From: Streptococcus mitis | GTDB lineage: Bacteria > Bacillota > Bacilli > Lactobacillales > Streptococcaceae | Reading direction: 5' to 3' | DNA length: 64,000 bases | NCBI RefSeq assembly: GCF_003943935.1 | Contig: NZ_RJOB01000007.1 | Coordinates: 62,001 to 126,000 of the forward strand | Notes under the pieces: model-generated | The model's database searches: none | What the model was told of the DNA's origin: nothing | What the model saw: the letters and a program-made list of their open reading frames with translations, nothing else | In this document: positions 39,077 to 48,452 of the stretch, piece by piece | How the letters are laid out: the number at the start of each line of letters is the position of its first letter | Position numbering within the stretch: the stretch's first letter is position 1 | Made by a program: the position numbers and the translations under genes

Positions 39077-42000
39077 TTATTTCCCTGTGAAATAACGCAC
39101 AGCCGACGCGAACAGGTGCTGGTCTTTATTTCCTGGGATGTTTTGGAAAAGACCGTCTTCATAACGTTCTGAATGCCCCATCTTACCGATGATTTGGCCG
39201 TTCTTGCTGGTAATTCCTTCGATGGCATGGACAGAACCATTTGGATTGTACTTAGAATCCATACTTGGTTTGCCGTCAAAGTCAACGTATTGGCTGAAAA
39301 TTTGTCCATTGTCACGGAGCTCCGCAAATTCCTCAGCTGTCACGACAAACTTCCCTTCACCGTGCGAAACAGGAATAGCATGGATATCGCCCACTTGCAC
39401 GCCAGACAACCATGGCGAGTTGGTATTGGCAATCCTAGTTTCCACCATCTTGGCCACGTGCTGGTTGGCATCATTGTAGAAGAGGGTTGGGCTCGTACTG
39501 CTGGCATCTTCAAAGTTTCCGTATGGAAGAAGACCTGATTTGACCAAAGCCTGGAATCCATTACAAATACCGATAATCAAGCCACCACAAGCGATAAAGC
39601 TATCAATCGCTGCACGCACTTTTTCATTAAGAAGGATATTGACAATAAACTTAGCTGATCCATCCGGCTCATCCGCAGCTGAGAATCCACCTGCAAAGAA
39701 GAGAATGTTTGCCTTGCCTATATTGTCAACCATAGTTTCAACTGACTTGACAATGGCTTCTTCATTCAAGGTCACAAATGGCACCAAGTTGACCTCTGCG
39801 CCTTCTTTTTCAAATGCCTTAGCTGAATCATACTCTGAGTTGGTTCCTGGGAAGACTGGAATATAAACCACAGGTTTTTCAACCTTTTCTTTGGCTTTAA
39901 TCACAACATCTGATGCCACAGCTGGTACTTCAGCTAGTTCTTTGGCTTGGGCAAATTCTGTTGGGTAAACTTCTTCCAATTTGCCTTGGAAGACACTGTC
40001 AAGCTTGTGTCCATCTAGCTTCACACCGTTGACAGTCAGTGTAAAGGCTGCACTTGTTTGACCGATTTTCTCTACTCCAGCAATTTCTTCAGGAGATGTG
40101 AAAACAAATCCACCCAATTGAGCTGTCAAAGCCGTTTCAAGTTCAGGCAAGTTTACCTCTGCACCGATATGGTTCCCAAAGGTAGCAAGAGCCAAGCTTT
40201 CAACCACACCACCGTATTTGACAGCTGATGCAGATGTTACTTTGTGTTCAGCTTGGATGGCTTCAAATTGAGCAAAGTTTTTCTTAATCAAGTCAAAATC
40301 AATCTCTGCAGAGAGGGCTTGCCCTGGGATGTAGTAGATGTTTTCACCATCACCCTTAAACTCTGGAGAATGCACCCTACGGCTATCTGCCGTTGTCACC
40401 CCAAAGGCAACCAAGGTTGGTGGTACTGTCAATTCTTCAAAGGTACCAGACATAGAGTCCTTCCCACCGATAGATGGCAAACCAAGTTGAATCTGAGCTT
40501 CAATGGATCCAAGGAGAGCAGCCACTGGTTGACCAAAACACTCTGCTTGTTTATCCATACGCTCGAAATATTCTTGATAAGAGAAACGAGCCTTAGACCA
40601 GTTGGCACCAGCAGCAACCAAACGAGCGGTTGCTTCGATTACTGCATAAGCAGCGCCATGGTATGGAGACCATTCTGCTACATAAGGGTTGAATCCTTGC
40701 GCCATGACAGAAGCAGTTGTTGTCACGCCATGTTGGACTGGCAATTTCTGTACGGAAGCTTCAGTTGGTGTGATTTGGTAGCGACCACCGAGTGGGTGAT
40801 TGACTGTTGAACGACCAACTGAGCTATCAAAGATAGTTTGCAAGCCTTTTTGACTAGCATGGTTCAGGTCAGCTAAGACTGCAAGCGTATCTGTTTCAAG
40901 GGTTTCGGCAGATGTTTGGCGTTCTTCTGGAAGCTTGGCATCCTTGTCAACCACCTTAGCATCTACAACCACACGCACACCGTTTGTATCAAGGAAACGA
41001 CGTTCCAAATCAACGATGGTTTCACCATTCCAGTGCATGACTAGATTTGGTTTTTCAGTTACTGTCGCCACCACAACAGCATCAATATTTTCTTTGTTAC
41101 ATTCGTCAACGAAAGCATCCACATCTTCAGGACGAACCACGACCGCCATCCGTTCTTGTGATTCAGAGATGGCAATTTCGGTACCATTCAAGCCTTGGTA
41201 TTTAAGAGGCACCTTGTTGAGGTCGATTTCAAGACCGTCTGCCAATTCACCAATAGCCACACAGACACCACCAGCGCCAAAGTCATTGGACTTCTTGATA
41301 AGACGAGTGACATCGCCATTACGGAACAGACGTTGAATCTTGCGTTCTTCTATGGCATTCCCTTTTTGAACCTCAGCTCCAGCAGTCTCTACAGATTCAA
41401 CTGTTTGAACCTTAGAAGAACCTGTCGCACCACCGACACCATCACGACCAGTTTTACCACCGAGAAGGATAACTACATCACCAGCTTCCGGTTTTTCACG
41501 GACAACATTTTCCTTAGGAGCCGCTCCGACAACGGCACCAAGCTCCATACGTTTAGCTACAAAACCTGGGTGGAAGTATTCACGAACGTAAGTTGTCGCA
41601 AGCCCAATCTGGTTCCCATACGAAGAATAACCATGAGCTGCTGTTTTAGAAATGACTTGTTGTGGTAATTTCCCAGCGCGAGTTTCCGAAATCGGTGCTG
41701 TAATATCACCCGCACCAGAGATACGCATGGCTTGGTAAACGTAAGAACGGCCTGACAACGGGTCACGAATGGCTCCACCGATACAAGTAGCCGCGCCACC
41801 AAATGGTTCAATTTCCGTTGGGTGGTTGTGAGTTTCGTTCTTGAACATGAGGAGCCAAGGTTCCTTGACACCATCAACGTCCACTTCGATTTCAACCGAG
41901 CAGGCATTGATTTCGTCTGACACTTCCATGTCGTCCAAACGTCCATTGGCACGCTCATAACGACCGAAAATAGTCGCCATATCCATCAAGGTTTGCGGTT

Positions 42001-42802
42001 TTTCAGAACGCCCCAATTCCTCACGCATGGCAATATACTTGTCATAAGTCGCCTGCAATTGCTTTTGGAATTTCGATGCAGAAAAATCAATGTTTTTCAA
42101 CTCTGTCTCAAAAGTCGTGTGACGGCAGTGGTCAGACCAGTAAGTATCCAACACCTTTAACTCAGTCTCAGTTGGCACACGTCCGATTGACTTGAAGTAG
42201 TCTTGGATAAAGAGCAAATCATCCACTTCCATGGCCATCCCTTGTTCGGTCTTGTAGCGGGCAAAGTCTTCTGCTGTATAGCTTTCAAAGAAAGTCAATT
42301 TGGGAATAGTCTTGTCTGACTCTGAAAATTCCTGCTTGGCAATCCCATTCGTGATGTCCTTGAAACGAGAATCAACTGGATTGAGCAAGTAGTTCTTGAC
42401 CGCTTCTAACTCAGTCGCATCAATATCTTTATTGACCAAGTAAAGCTGGGCTGTGTTGACTGTCACGTCACTCGAACTTCCCAGCAAAAGCAAGGCTTCC
42501 TGTGAAGAAGCTGCACGCTGGTCAAACTGTCCTGGTAGACTTTCAATGGCAAAGAATGCATAGTTGGCAAGATCCGCTTGCACAGCTACTTCATCTAAGA
42601 CATGGTCTGTCACCTGCTCAGAGAAAATGTGTTTTTCCGCAGGTGCAAACAAGTCCTCTGCCAAATCAAAGACATCATAAACTTGCACAATGCGAATACT
42701 TTTCAAGCTTGAAAGCCCCAAATTATGCTGGAGTTCTCTAACCAAGCTCTCTGACTTGACCTGAAAATCAGCCTTTTTCTCAACAAAAATACGTTTATCC
42801 AT
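39077..42802 (-). CDS. purL: Phosphoribosylformylglycinamidine synthase, single-chain
   Basis: Large FGAM synthetase of 1241 aa in which the ATP-dependent synthase and glutaminase parts are fused, as in proteobacteria and streptococci and unlike the PurS/Q/L set of Bacillus. The ATP-site motifs FKNETHNHPTEIEPFGGAATCIGG and GGKTGRDGVGGATGSS are visible. The C-terminal class I glutaminase has the nucleophile Cys in GICNGFQALVKSG and the His in HGEGKF. The ATG at 42802 is used; one further in-frame codon upstream is TTG. Confidence 0.96.
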   Translation of the reverse strand: MDKRIFVEKKADFQVKSESLVRELQHNLGLSSLKSIRIVQVYDVFDLAEDLFAPAEKHIFSEQVTDHVLDEVAVQADLANYAFFAIESLPGQFDQRAASSQEALLLLGSSSDVTVNTAQLYLVNKDIDATELEAVKNYLLNPVDSRFKDITNGIAKQEFSESDKTIPKLTFFESYTAEDFARYKTEQGMAMEVDDLLFIQDYFKSIGRVPTETELKVLDTYWSDHCRHTTFETELKNIDFSASKFQKQLQATYDKYIAMREELGRSEKPQTLMDMATIFGRYERANGRLDDMEVSDEINACSVEIEVDVDGVKEPWLLMFKNETHNHPTEIEPFGGAATCIGGAIRDPLSGRSYVYQAMRISGAGDITAPISETRAGKLPQQVISKTAAHGYSSYGNQIGLATTYVREYFHPGFVAKRMELGAVVGAAPKENVVREKPEAGDVVILLGGKTGRDGVGGATGSSKVQTVESVETAGAEVQKGNAIEERKIQRLFRNGDVTRLIKKSNDFGAGGVCVAIGELADGLEIDLNKVPLKYQGLNGTEIAISESQERMAVVVRPEDVDAFVDECNKENIDAVVVATVTEKPNLVMHWNGETIVDLERRFLDTNGVRVVVDAKVVDKDAKLPEERQTSAETLETDTLAVLADLNHASQKGLQTIFDSSVGRSTVNHPLGGRYQITPTEASVQKLPVQHGVTTTASVMAQGFNPYVAEWSPYHGAAYAVIEATARLVAAGANWSKARFSYQEYFERMDKQAECFGQPVAALLGSIEAQIQLGLPSIGGKDSMSGTFEELTVPPTLVAFGVTTADSRRVHSPEFKGDGENIYYIPGQALSAEIDFDLIKKNFAQFEAIQAEHKVTSASAVKYGGVVESLALATFGNHIGAEVNLPELETALTAQLGGFVFTSPEEIAGVEKIGQTSAAFTLTVNGVKLDGHKLDSVFQGKLEEVYPTEFAQAKELAEVPAVASDVVIKAKEKVEKPVVYIPVFPGTNSEYDSAKAFEKEGAEVNLVPFVTLNEEAIVKSVETMVDNIGKANILFFAGGFSAADEPDGSAKFIVNILLNEKVRAAIDSFIACGGLIIGICNGFQALVKSGLLPYGNFEDASSTSPTLFYNDANQHVAKMVETRIANTNSPWLSGVQVGDIHAIPVSHGEGKFVVTAEEFAELRDNGQIFSQYVDFDGKPSMDSKYNPNGSVHAIEGITSKNGQIIGKMGHSERYEDGLFQNIPGNKDQHLFASAVRYFTGK

Positions 42803-42858
42803 CAATTCTTATTCCTTTATTTCAGCTCTTGCAATGTTCCCAAACGAACTCATGGTTG

Positions 42859-43566
42859 TTATTTTAAACCTTGTAACTTTTCCCAAACAACTTCATAAAC
42901 ATCTGTCAATTCACCTAAGCCACGACGGAAAACATCCTTGTCCATGTGGTTGCCATCCGCATCCCACAAACGGCAGTTATCTGGTGAAAATTCGTCTGCC
43001 AAGATAATCTTGCTATCCTTGTCAAAACCGAATTCTAGCTTAAAGTCAATCAATTTGAGACCAATCTCGGCAAACCAGACTTTCAAAAGTTCATTGATAC
43101 GACGCGTTTCTTCCTTCAAGTAGGCAATCTGCTGGTCATCCGCAATTTTAAGGAATTTCACATGCTCATCATTGATGAATGGATCATCCAAATCATCATT
43201 TTTATAGTAAAATTCGACAATCGGAGTCTCCAAGGCAATTCCTTCATCAACGCCAAAACGTTTTGAAAAGGAACCAGCCGTGTAGTTGCGAAGCACAACT
43301 TCTAGAGGAATAATCTTAACCTTTTTATTGAGCTGTTCCGTGTCCGAAATTTTCTCCACAAAGTGAGTCGCCACACCAGCCGCATTTAATTTCTCAAAAA
43401 TAAAAGATGAAATCTGATTATTCAACACTCCTTTGCCCGCAATCTGCTCCTTCTTGACGCCGTTGAAAGCAGTCGCCTGATCCTTGTAAGTTGAAATAAT
43501 AAGATTTTCATCCTCAGTTGTATAGATATCTTTAGCTTTTCCCGAATAGATCAATTGTTTTGACAT
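42859..43566 (-). CDS. purC: SAICAR synthetase
   Basis: Enzyme of 235 aa joining aspartate to [17 protein letters not shown] is the ATP-loop, with [11 protein letters not shown] and DFKLEFG further on. The start at 43566 gives the normal length; the longer frame to 43668 runs through the promoter. It is first in the purine operon in transcription order (purC-L-F-M-N-H), with a good promoter directly upstream. Confidence 0.95.
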   Translation of the reverse strand: MSKQLIYSGKAKDIYTTEDENLIISTYKDQATAFNGVKKEQIAGKGVLNNQISSFIFEKLNAAGVATHFVEKISDTEQLNKKVKIIPLEVVLRNYTAGSFSKRFGVDEGIALETPIVEFYYKNDDLDDPFINDEHVKFLKIADDQQIAYLKEETRRINELLKVWFAEIGLKLIDFKLEFGFDKDSKIILADEFSPDNCRLWDADGNHMDKDVFRRGLGELTDVYEVVWEKLQGLK

Positions 43567-43598
43567 TTTAAAGTTCGCCTTTCGTATTACTTGAGCAC

Positions 43599-43644
43599 AT
43601 TCTACCACAAAAAACCTAAAATTACAAGAATTTAACCGAATAAA
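43599..43644 (-). promoter_or_regulatory. purC promoter with PurBox-like site
   Basis: Minus strand: -35 TTGTAA (43622-43627), 17-base spacer, -10 TAGAAT (43599-43604). Just upstream, TTATTCGGTTAAA (about 43632-43644) contains the TTCGG core of a PurR box in the inverted orientation. A degenerate half site also lies in the leader near 43572. PurR-type activators of streptococci act from such positions; the match is imperfect. Confidence 0.6.
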
Positions 43645-43671
43645 TAGCTCACTAACTTCAAATATCATAAA

Positions 43672-43705
43672 GAAAAAACCGCAAGAAATATCTTTCTCAC
43701 AGTTT
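43672..43705 (-). terminator. Terminator of comAB
   Basis: On the minus strand AAACTGTGAGAAA and TTTCTTGCGGTTT can pair along their whole length with several G-T pairs, followed by TTTC. It lies 30 bases after comB and before the purC promoter. Confidence 0.75.
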
Positions 43706-43735
43706 AAAAATTATTTAACTCTAAAAACACGAACA

Positions 43736-45085
43736 TTACTCTTTGTTCAAAAATTGATCCAAATAATAACGTAGGTAACTTTTCTTGCCCGTAATCATCT
43801 GTAGGCGACCTTCCACCCCGTACCGAAGTTTTTCAGCCTGCTCAGCAGTCAGATCGGTCTCAGCCTCGATTTTAAAGAAATTCCCTTTCTCAGTCTTAGT
43901 AGCTGTCGCATCAATACTTGTAATAGTAGAATCTAGGAAAAGTTGATTCTTAGCATCATGAGTCGTAGTATAGCGAACAGAGTCCCCAATCTTGACTCTA
44001 GCAACATCTTTTGAACTTAGATAGGCTGTAAGTTTGGCTTTCCCTTCTTTTTCCAAGGACGGATAGAGTTGGGCTAGTAGGGCACCTTCTGCTACCATGC
44101 TAGAATCACTGGTTTCAGAATTAAGATGAAGCACCCCATCCTCACTGGCCGTAATTTTCCCCTTGTCTAAAAGACTTCCCTGTACCTTCTTACCTGATTC
44201 TACCTCCAAGATTTTCTGGTCTAGAAGGGTCAATTCCTGACCAACCTTTGCCAAGTGTTGTGATTTAAGGGATTCCAATTGACTGCTTAAGCCAGACGCA
44301 TAGGCTTGCTGGGTACCTGAACCTGCATACTGGACAAGGTAAGTAGCAAGACTGGATTCTAACTGAGAAAGCTGAGCTTCAACCTGAGCAACAGCCTGGA
44401 CCTTAGCTTGCGGATTTTCCTCCCCCTGAGACTTATAGGACTGGTAGAGAGAGTAAGCTAGATTCTGACTGGACAAGGAAACACCTGTTTCAATAGCTGA
44501 CTTAGCTGTCTGGTAATCGCGAATTTTAGCCTCTGTTTGACTGATGAGGTTCCCGATTTCGGCTTGGGTTTGACTAGCTGCTGCATTCTGGGACGCGATG
44601 GTCTCATTTTGTTGCGATGTACTAGCCCTAAGACTACCTGCTTGGCTGAGGTAGTCGCGAAAGGTGGCTTGGTAGCCAAACTTATCCTCCTCTGGAAAGT
44701 GGTTCTCCCCTTCTTGCAGACTTTTTTGCAAATACTCCAATTGCTTTTTTTGATCCTTGAGCATGTCCAACTGACTAGCATAGGCCTCCGCTTGGATACC
44801 CTCTGCCCCTTCCTGATATTGAACCAAAAGATCCCCCTGCTTAACCAACTTATTTTCTTCCAAATGATTAACAAGAATGCGATTGTTGCTAGTTGACTGG
44901 ATATTGGCAAGGATTCGACTAGGCTCAACAATAGCTCTAGTAGACAAACTCATCTCCTTCTCTGCAAATATTGCAAAGCCAAGTAAAAACACGAGCAGAA
45001 GGGACATGGGGACAATCACCCGACTGGAAAAATTATGATAACGACGGTTATAAAACTCCGCACTTTCTAAAAATTCTGGTTTCAT
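43736..45085 (-). CDS. comB: ComB, accessory factor of the competence peptide exporter
   Basis: Membrane-fusion-type accessory protein of 449 aa. One membrane helix is near the N-terminus ([19 protein letters not shown]), followed by a lipoyl-like segment, a long alpha-helical coiled-coil (about residues 95-300, rich in Gln/Ala/Ser) and a beta-barrel C-terminal part. Together with ComA it exports and matures double-glycine peptides such as the competence pheromone. It lies 12 bases after comA in the same transcript. Nearby double-glycine peptide genes (49498, 49087, 52098) are likely extra clients. Confidence 0.95.
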   Translation of the reverse strand: MKPEFLESAEFYNRRYHNFSSRVIVPMSLLLVFLLGFAIFAEKEMSLSTRAIVEPSRILANIQSTSNNRILVNHLEENKLVKQGDLLVQYQEGAEGIQAEAYASQLDMLKDQKKQLEYLQKSLQEGENHFPEEDKFGYQATFRDYLSQAGSLRASTSQQNETIASQNAAASQTQAEIGNLISQTEAKIRDYQTAKSAIETGVSLSSQNLAYSLYQSYKSQGEENPQAKVQAVAQVEAQLSQLESSLATYLVQYAGSGTQQAYASGLSSQLESLKSQHLAKVGQELTLLDQKILEVESGKKVQGSLLDKGKITASEDGVLHLNSETSDSSMVAEGALLAQLYPSLEKEGKAKLTAYLSSKDVARVKIGDSVRYTTTHDAKNQLFLDSTITSIDATATKTEKGNFFKIEAETDLTAEQAEKLRYGVEGRLQMITGKKSYLRYYLDQFLNKE

Positions 45086-45097
45086 CCTCTCCTCTTT

Positions 45098-47251
45098 CTA
45101 GCTATTCACCAAATGGGCGTAAAAGCCACCCTGTGCAAGCAAATCAGCATGTTTTCCTTCTTCAACAATCTTGCCCTGATCCAAGACAACAACCTTCTCT
45201 GTCCGCTCAGCAATGGTCAAACGGTGAGCAATGAAAATCAAGGTCTTATCTAAAGCCATGAGATTATCAACAATTCGCTTCTCTGTCAGAATATCCAAAC
45301 TGCTGGTCGCTTCATCCAAAATCAAGACAGGCGCATCTGTCAAGAGCGCACGCGCCAGAGCGATTCTTTGACGTTGTCCACCTGAAATCCCTGCCCCATC
45401 CGAAGTCAATTCTGTCTGGTAATTCAGTGGCATGCGCTCGATATCCTCTCGAATCTCTGCCAATTCGACTGCCCGTAAAATATCCTCCTGAGTCGTCCCC
45501 TCCTTGGCTCCCAAAAGAAGATTCTCCAAAATCGTTCCGTTAAAGACATAGGGCTGTTGAGGCAGGTAGTTGATATACTGGCGCAAAGCCTTTTTATCAA
45601 TCTGATTGAGATTGACACCACCCAGACTAATCTCTCCCTGACTTGGGTCGTAAAAATTAACCATCATCTTGGCCAAGGTCGTCTTACCTGACCCCGAAAT
45701 CCCCACAAAAGCCACCTTAGAACCCTGTGGAATGGTCAAATTGATATCTGATAAGACGTCTCGACCATAGCCATACTTGTAATGAACCTGCTTGAAGGTC
45801 ATATCTCCCTTCATCAAGCTCAAATCCTCAACCGTTTTCTTCTCCTCAAACTCAGAAGCTACTAGATAAACCTCATTTAGACGATTATTGGCAACCTGCG
45901 CTGTCTGAAGCTTGGTTTGCAGGTTGATGATATTTTCCAAAGGATTTGTAAAGTAAACAAGTAAGGTATTATAGGTAATCAACTGCCCCAAACTCATCTT
46001 GCCATCCATAACCAGAACAGCCCCCATCCAGAGAATACCGACATTGAGCAAGAGATGGGCAACTTTTTTCAGAGCCTTTTGCTGACTCTCTGCCCGACTA
46101 TAGGTAAAGGATTTCTTCAGATAATCCACAAATTCCTTGTCAATCTTTTGGTAACGCTGACTTTCACTGGTCAATGACTTGATAGTCTCAATACCATTGA
46201 TATCCTCGATGATAGAAGAAGACAGAACCGCATTGGCTTCCATGGTATCCCGATTCATCTTTTCAAACGGCTTCATAAAGGCAAAGATAATCACTGTATA
46301 GATAGGAAGTGCCAATAAAGTCATGAAAAAGAGATTGGTATTTTGTGAAAATAAAACAAGTGAAATAATGACAACCGTTGACACATCTAGGAAAATCGAA
46401 AGGATGGTCGAAGCCAGCGCATCAATGATACTGTTAGCATCTGTAAAACGAGACACGATTTCCCCTGTTCTGCGTGTCGCAAAGAAAGACATAGGCAGGT
46501 GAAAAACATGCTTGATATAGGACAAAATCACATCAATCGACAAGCGTTGCCCCAAAACAAGTAAGAGATACTCCTGAGCGTAAGACAAGACCTGCTGGAG
46601 AATATAAACAATGACCAGCCCAATAGAAATAATCCCCAGCGTCGAACGCATCTGATCTGGCACATAGGTATCAATGATAGATTGCAAATAATAAGAACCC
46701 ACAATATTAATCAAGGTGACCAAGAGTGTTGCCAAAACGATATTGGCAATCAAGCCACGCTGCTTCACTAATATAGGGATAAAAGAGAGAAGACCATTTT
46801 TTTGATCCTTATGGGGCTTATAGTCTGGACTAGGTGCCATAAACAGAGTCACTCCTGTCCATTCTTCCGCAAAACGCTCACGTGGTAGTTTGGTCAATTT
46901 CACCCCAGGATCTGGATCGGCGATATGAATTCTATCCTTGTCTTGCCCAGTCACCACATAGTAGTGGAACAATTTCCCTTCCTTAAGTACATGAGCAACA
47001 AAAGGAAAGGTCAAATCTGACAAATCAAAGAGTGTCATATCCGCCTTGATGGCTCGCGTTTCAAAGCCAATCTCCTCTGCCACCTTGACCAAGCCCAAAG
47101 CCGTCGTCCCATCCATGGTCGTCTTGGCCAATTCACGCAAGTGAGCCAAAGAATAGTAACTACCATAGTAGCCAAAAACCATGGCTAATGAAGCTACACC
47201 GCAGTCCATCTGATCCACCTGCGGACGATAGTGACGTTTCCCAAATTTCAT
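45098..47251 (-). CDS. comA: ComA, peptidase-containing ABC exporter of double-glycine peptides
   Basis: PCAT-type transporter of 717 aa. The N-terminal C39 peptidase domain (about 1-140) has the catalytic Cys in QVDQMDCGVASLAMV and the His in LFHYYVVTG, with Asp in IHIADPDPG. Six membrane helices follow (about 165-455), then an ABC ATPase with Walker A GISGSGKTT, signature ISGGQRQRIALARA and Walker B PVLILDEATSS. I chose the ATG at 47251 (MKFGKRHYRP), which gives the pneumococcal length; the 41-residue extension upstream is translated BOX sequence. Close to identical with pneumococcal ComA as I remember it. Confidence 0.96.
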   Translation of the reverse strand: MKFGKRHYRPQVDQMDCGVASLAMVFGYYGSYYSLAHLRELAKTTMDGTTALGLVKVAEEIGFETRAIKADMTLFDLSDLTFPFVAHVLKEGKLFHYYVVTGQDKDRIHIADPDPGVKLTKLPRERFAEEWTGVTLFMAPSPDYKPHKDQKNGLLSFIPILVKQRGLIANIVLATLLVTLINIVGSYYLQSIIDTYVPDQMRSTLGIISIGLVIVYILQQVLSYAQEYLLLVLGQRLSIDVILSYIKHVFHLPMSFFATRRTGEIVSRFTDANSIIDALASTILSIFLDVSTVVIISLVLFSQNTNLFFMTLLALPIYTVIIFAFMKPFEKMNRDTMEANAVLSSSIIEDINGIETIKSLTSESQRYQKIDKEFVDYLKKSFTYSRAESQQKALKKVAHLLLNVGILWMGAVLVMDGKMSLGQLITYNTLLVYFTNPLENIINLQTKLQTAQVANNRLNEVYLVASEFEEKKTVEDLSLMKGDMTFKQVHYKYGYGRDVLSDINLTIPQGSKVAFVGISGSGKTTLAKMMVNFYDPSQGEISLGGVNLNQIDKKALRQYINYLPQQPYVFNGTILENLLLGAKEGTTQEDILRAVELAEIREDIERMPLNYQTELTSDGAGISGGQRQRIALARALLTDAPVLILDEATSSLDILTEKRIVDNLMALDKTLIFIAHRLTIAERTEKVVVLDQGKIVEEGKHADLLAQGGFYAHLVNS

Positions 47252-47275
47252 ATCCATCTCCTTTTTCCTAAACTC

Positions 47276-47427
47276 ATACTCAATCAAAATCAAAGAGCAA
47301 ACTAGGAAGCTAGCCGCAGGTTGCTCAAAGCACGGCTTTGAGGTTGTAGATAGAACTGACGAAGTCAGTAACATCTACACGGCAAGGCGACCTTGACGTG
47401 GTTTGAATTTGATTTTCGAAGAATATA
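47276..47427 (-). repeat. BOX element in the comA leader
   Basis: A complete BOX (A-B-C) on the minus strand between the ComE-like promoter and the comA start. Its presence in the transcribed leader means that comAB mRNA carries the BOX hairpins, which could affect expression. It creates an apparent in-frame 5' extension of comA that is not likely to be protein. Confidence 0.9.
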
Positions 47428-47484
47428 AACTCATCTGATAATACCTATCTTACCCCAATTCCCAAACAAAAACTGGACTTCCTT

Positions 47485-47523
47485 CCCAAATGCGCCTATC
47501 TACCCCCAAAATGCACTTTTGGG
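47485..47523 (-). promoter_or_regulatory. ComE-type direct repeat and dyad upstream of comAB
   Basis: On the minus strand GCATTTTGGG (47505-47514) and GCATTTGGG (47485-47493) are repeated about 21 bases apart, the spacing of ComE/LytTR binding sites. The first half site is also the right arm of a perfect dyad, CCCAAAA-GTGCA-TTTTGGG (47505-47523). ComE or the LytTR regulator encoded at 49844 could act here, which would link peptide export to either circuit. Confidence 0.7.
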
Positions 47524-47527
47524 ATTT

Positions 47528-47555
47528 AAAAATAGGTAGAACAAACGTCATACCT
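47528..47555 (-). terminator. Terminator after the 62-aa membrane protein gene
   Basis: AGGTA and TACCT arms, with further pairing around ACGTTTGT, precede TATTTTT on the minus strand. It is one of two copies of a 43-bp repeat; the second is at 47858-47900. Confidence 0.6.
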
Positions 47556-47566
47556 AAAATATATAT

Positions 47567-47755
47567 TTATTTCTTTTTCTTCCTAATTCTTTTGTCAATC
47601 ATATATAAAACGATAATCGAAAACAGCGGTGGTACAATATAACTCTTTTCACTCATTGTCAGCTGAAATCCCAGAGTTGCTAGTATCTTAAAGATGAAAA
47701 TATTCATCAAAAATAGAAAAATAAATACTAAAAAATATTTTAAAACCTTCTTCAT
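47567..47755 (-). CDS. Small two-helix membrane protein, possible immunity protein
   Basis: A 62-aa basic membrane protein beginning MKKVLKYFLVFIFLFLMNIF and ending DKRIRKKKK, with two membrane segments. It is located between two copies of a terminator-containing repeat and just upstream of comA. Size, charge and context are those of bacteriocin immunity or accessory proteins in blp-like regions. I do not recognise a specific family. A TAGAAT -10-like stretch precedes it. Confidence 0.65.
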   Translation of the reverse strand: MKKVLKYFLVFIFLFLMNIFIFKILATLGFQLTMSEKSYIVPPLFSIIVLYMIDKRIRKKKK

Positions 47756-47857
47756 TTCTTTTCTTCAACTCTCCTAATTTCTATAACTATTCTATCAAAA
47801 AAACACGAATAATAATAATACAAATAAACTCCAAACGATGTAAATAGACACTTCAAC

Positions 47858-47900
47858 TGCACTTTTGGGATAAAAAATAGGCAGAACAAACGTCCTACCT
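47858..47900 (-). repeat. Second copy of a 43-bp terminator repeat
   Basis: TGCACTTTTGGGAT...CAAACGTC(C)TACCT recurs here and at 47512-47555 with about 39 of 43 bases shared. On the minus strand the repeat begins as a terminator (AGGTAGGAC pairs with GTTCTGCCT, then TATTTTTT) and ends in CCCAAAAGTGCA. The two copies bracket the 62-aa gene, so that gene was probably added by duplication or recombination at this sequence. Confidence 0.75.
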
Positions 47901-48143
47901 ACTAAAAATATGGTATAAAAGGAAATTGATTTTTTACTGACACCCTAGGCAAGCTTGGGACAAATAAATCATTGATAGTAACCTTTACGACATCCTATTT
48001 AAAGTTACTTCAATTTTTAATGTCCCTGCTATTTCTAAGCCACCTCTGGTATGATCTATTCCTAGTCAGAATAGATAACACCGTTCTAAATTACGATTCA
48101 TAGTTACTCCTTTTTTGATTCGTTACTATAAGACACCTATTCC
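47901..48143. other. Gap with inverted repeat, no clear gene
   Basis: About 240 bases without a supported gene. A 14-16 bp imperfect inverted repeat brackets 14 bases (ATTGATAGTAACCTTT near 47972-47987 against AAAGTTACTTCAAT near 48000-48013). On the minus strand AAAGGAGT precedes ATG at about 48104, but that frame stops after 11 codons. It may be the degraded rest of a duplicated bacteriocin gene. Confidence 0.45.
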
Positions 48144-48374
48144 CTATAGAGCGTCTACTACTTCAAATTTATCCATTCTTTTTTCTTTACTTCTGTATAA
48201 AAGAATGAAGACCATCATAAATAATGCAATCGTTGGTATATTGAAATTATCAAAGCAAGTAGGTAAAGAAACTTTATTTATGTCAGCTACCAATCTGATG
48301 ATGATATAAGACATTGAACTAAGTAATACCATAATTTCAGGCCAAACCTTCAATATTGATTTAACGAATTTCAT
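48144..48374 (-). CDS. Immunity-like membrane protein, fused to a bacteriocin start (decayed copy)
   Basis: A 76-aa protein whose first 66 residues are a close paralogue of the membrane protein at 49080-49286 (compare MVLLSSMSYIIIRLVADINK with MVLLSSISYTIIRLVADVNK). Its own stop has been lost, and the frame continues through MDKFEVVDAL, which corresponds to the start of the double-glycine peptide at 49087 (MDKFQVVDE). The copy of that peptide ends there. This is therefore a second, decayed immunity-bacteriocin cassette. The membrane part may still be functional. Confidence 0.7.
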   Translation of the reverse strand: MKFVKSILKVWPEIMVLLSSMSYIIIRLVADINKVSLPTCFDNFNIPTIALFMMVFILLYRSKEKRMDKFEVVDAL

Positions 48375-48452
48375 ATTAAACTCCAATGTGATGCATTCTT
48401 AGATTCTACCCTAACCATTTTCAGAGCAGACTAACAAGTCATTCTTAGCTGC

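Noticed and set aside
42859..43668. Longer purC start at 43668
   Set aside because: The extra 34 residues run through the -35/-10 promoter and are not like other PurC proteins.
47252..47374. A 41-residue N-terminal extension of ComA
   Set aside because: The extension is translated BOX repeat; the internal ATG gives the normal 717-aa protein.
48088..48309. A 64-aa plus-strand frame and an 11-codon minus-strand frame with a ribosome site near 48100
   Set aside because: The first is antisense to the immunity-like gene. The second stops after 11 codons and has no related peptide nearby.
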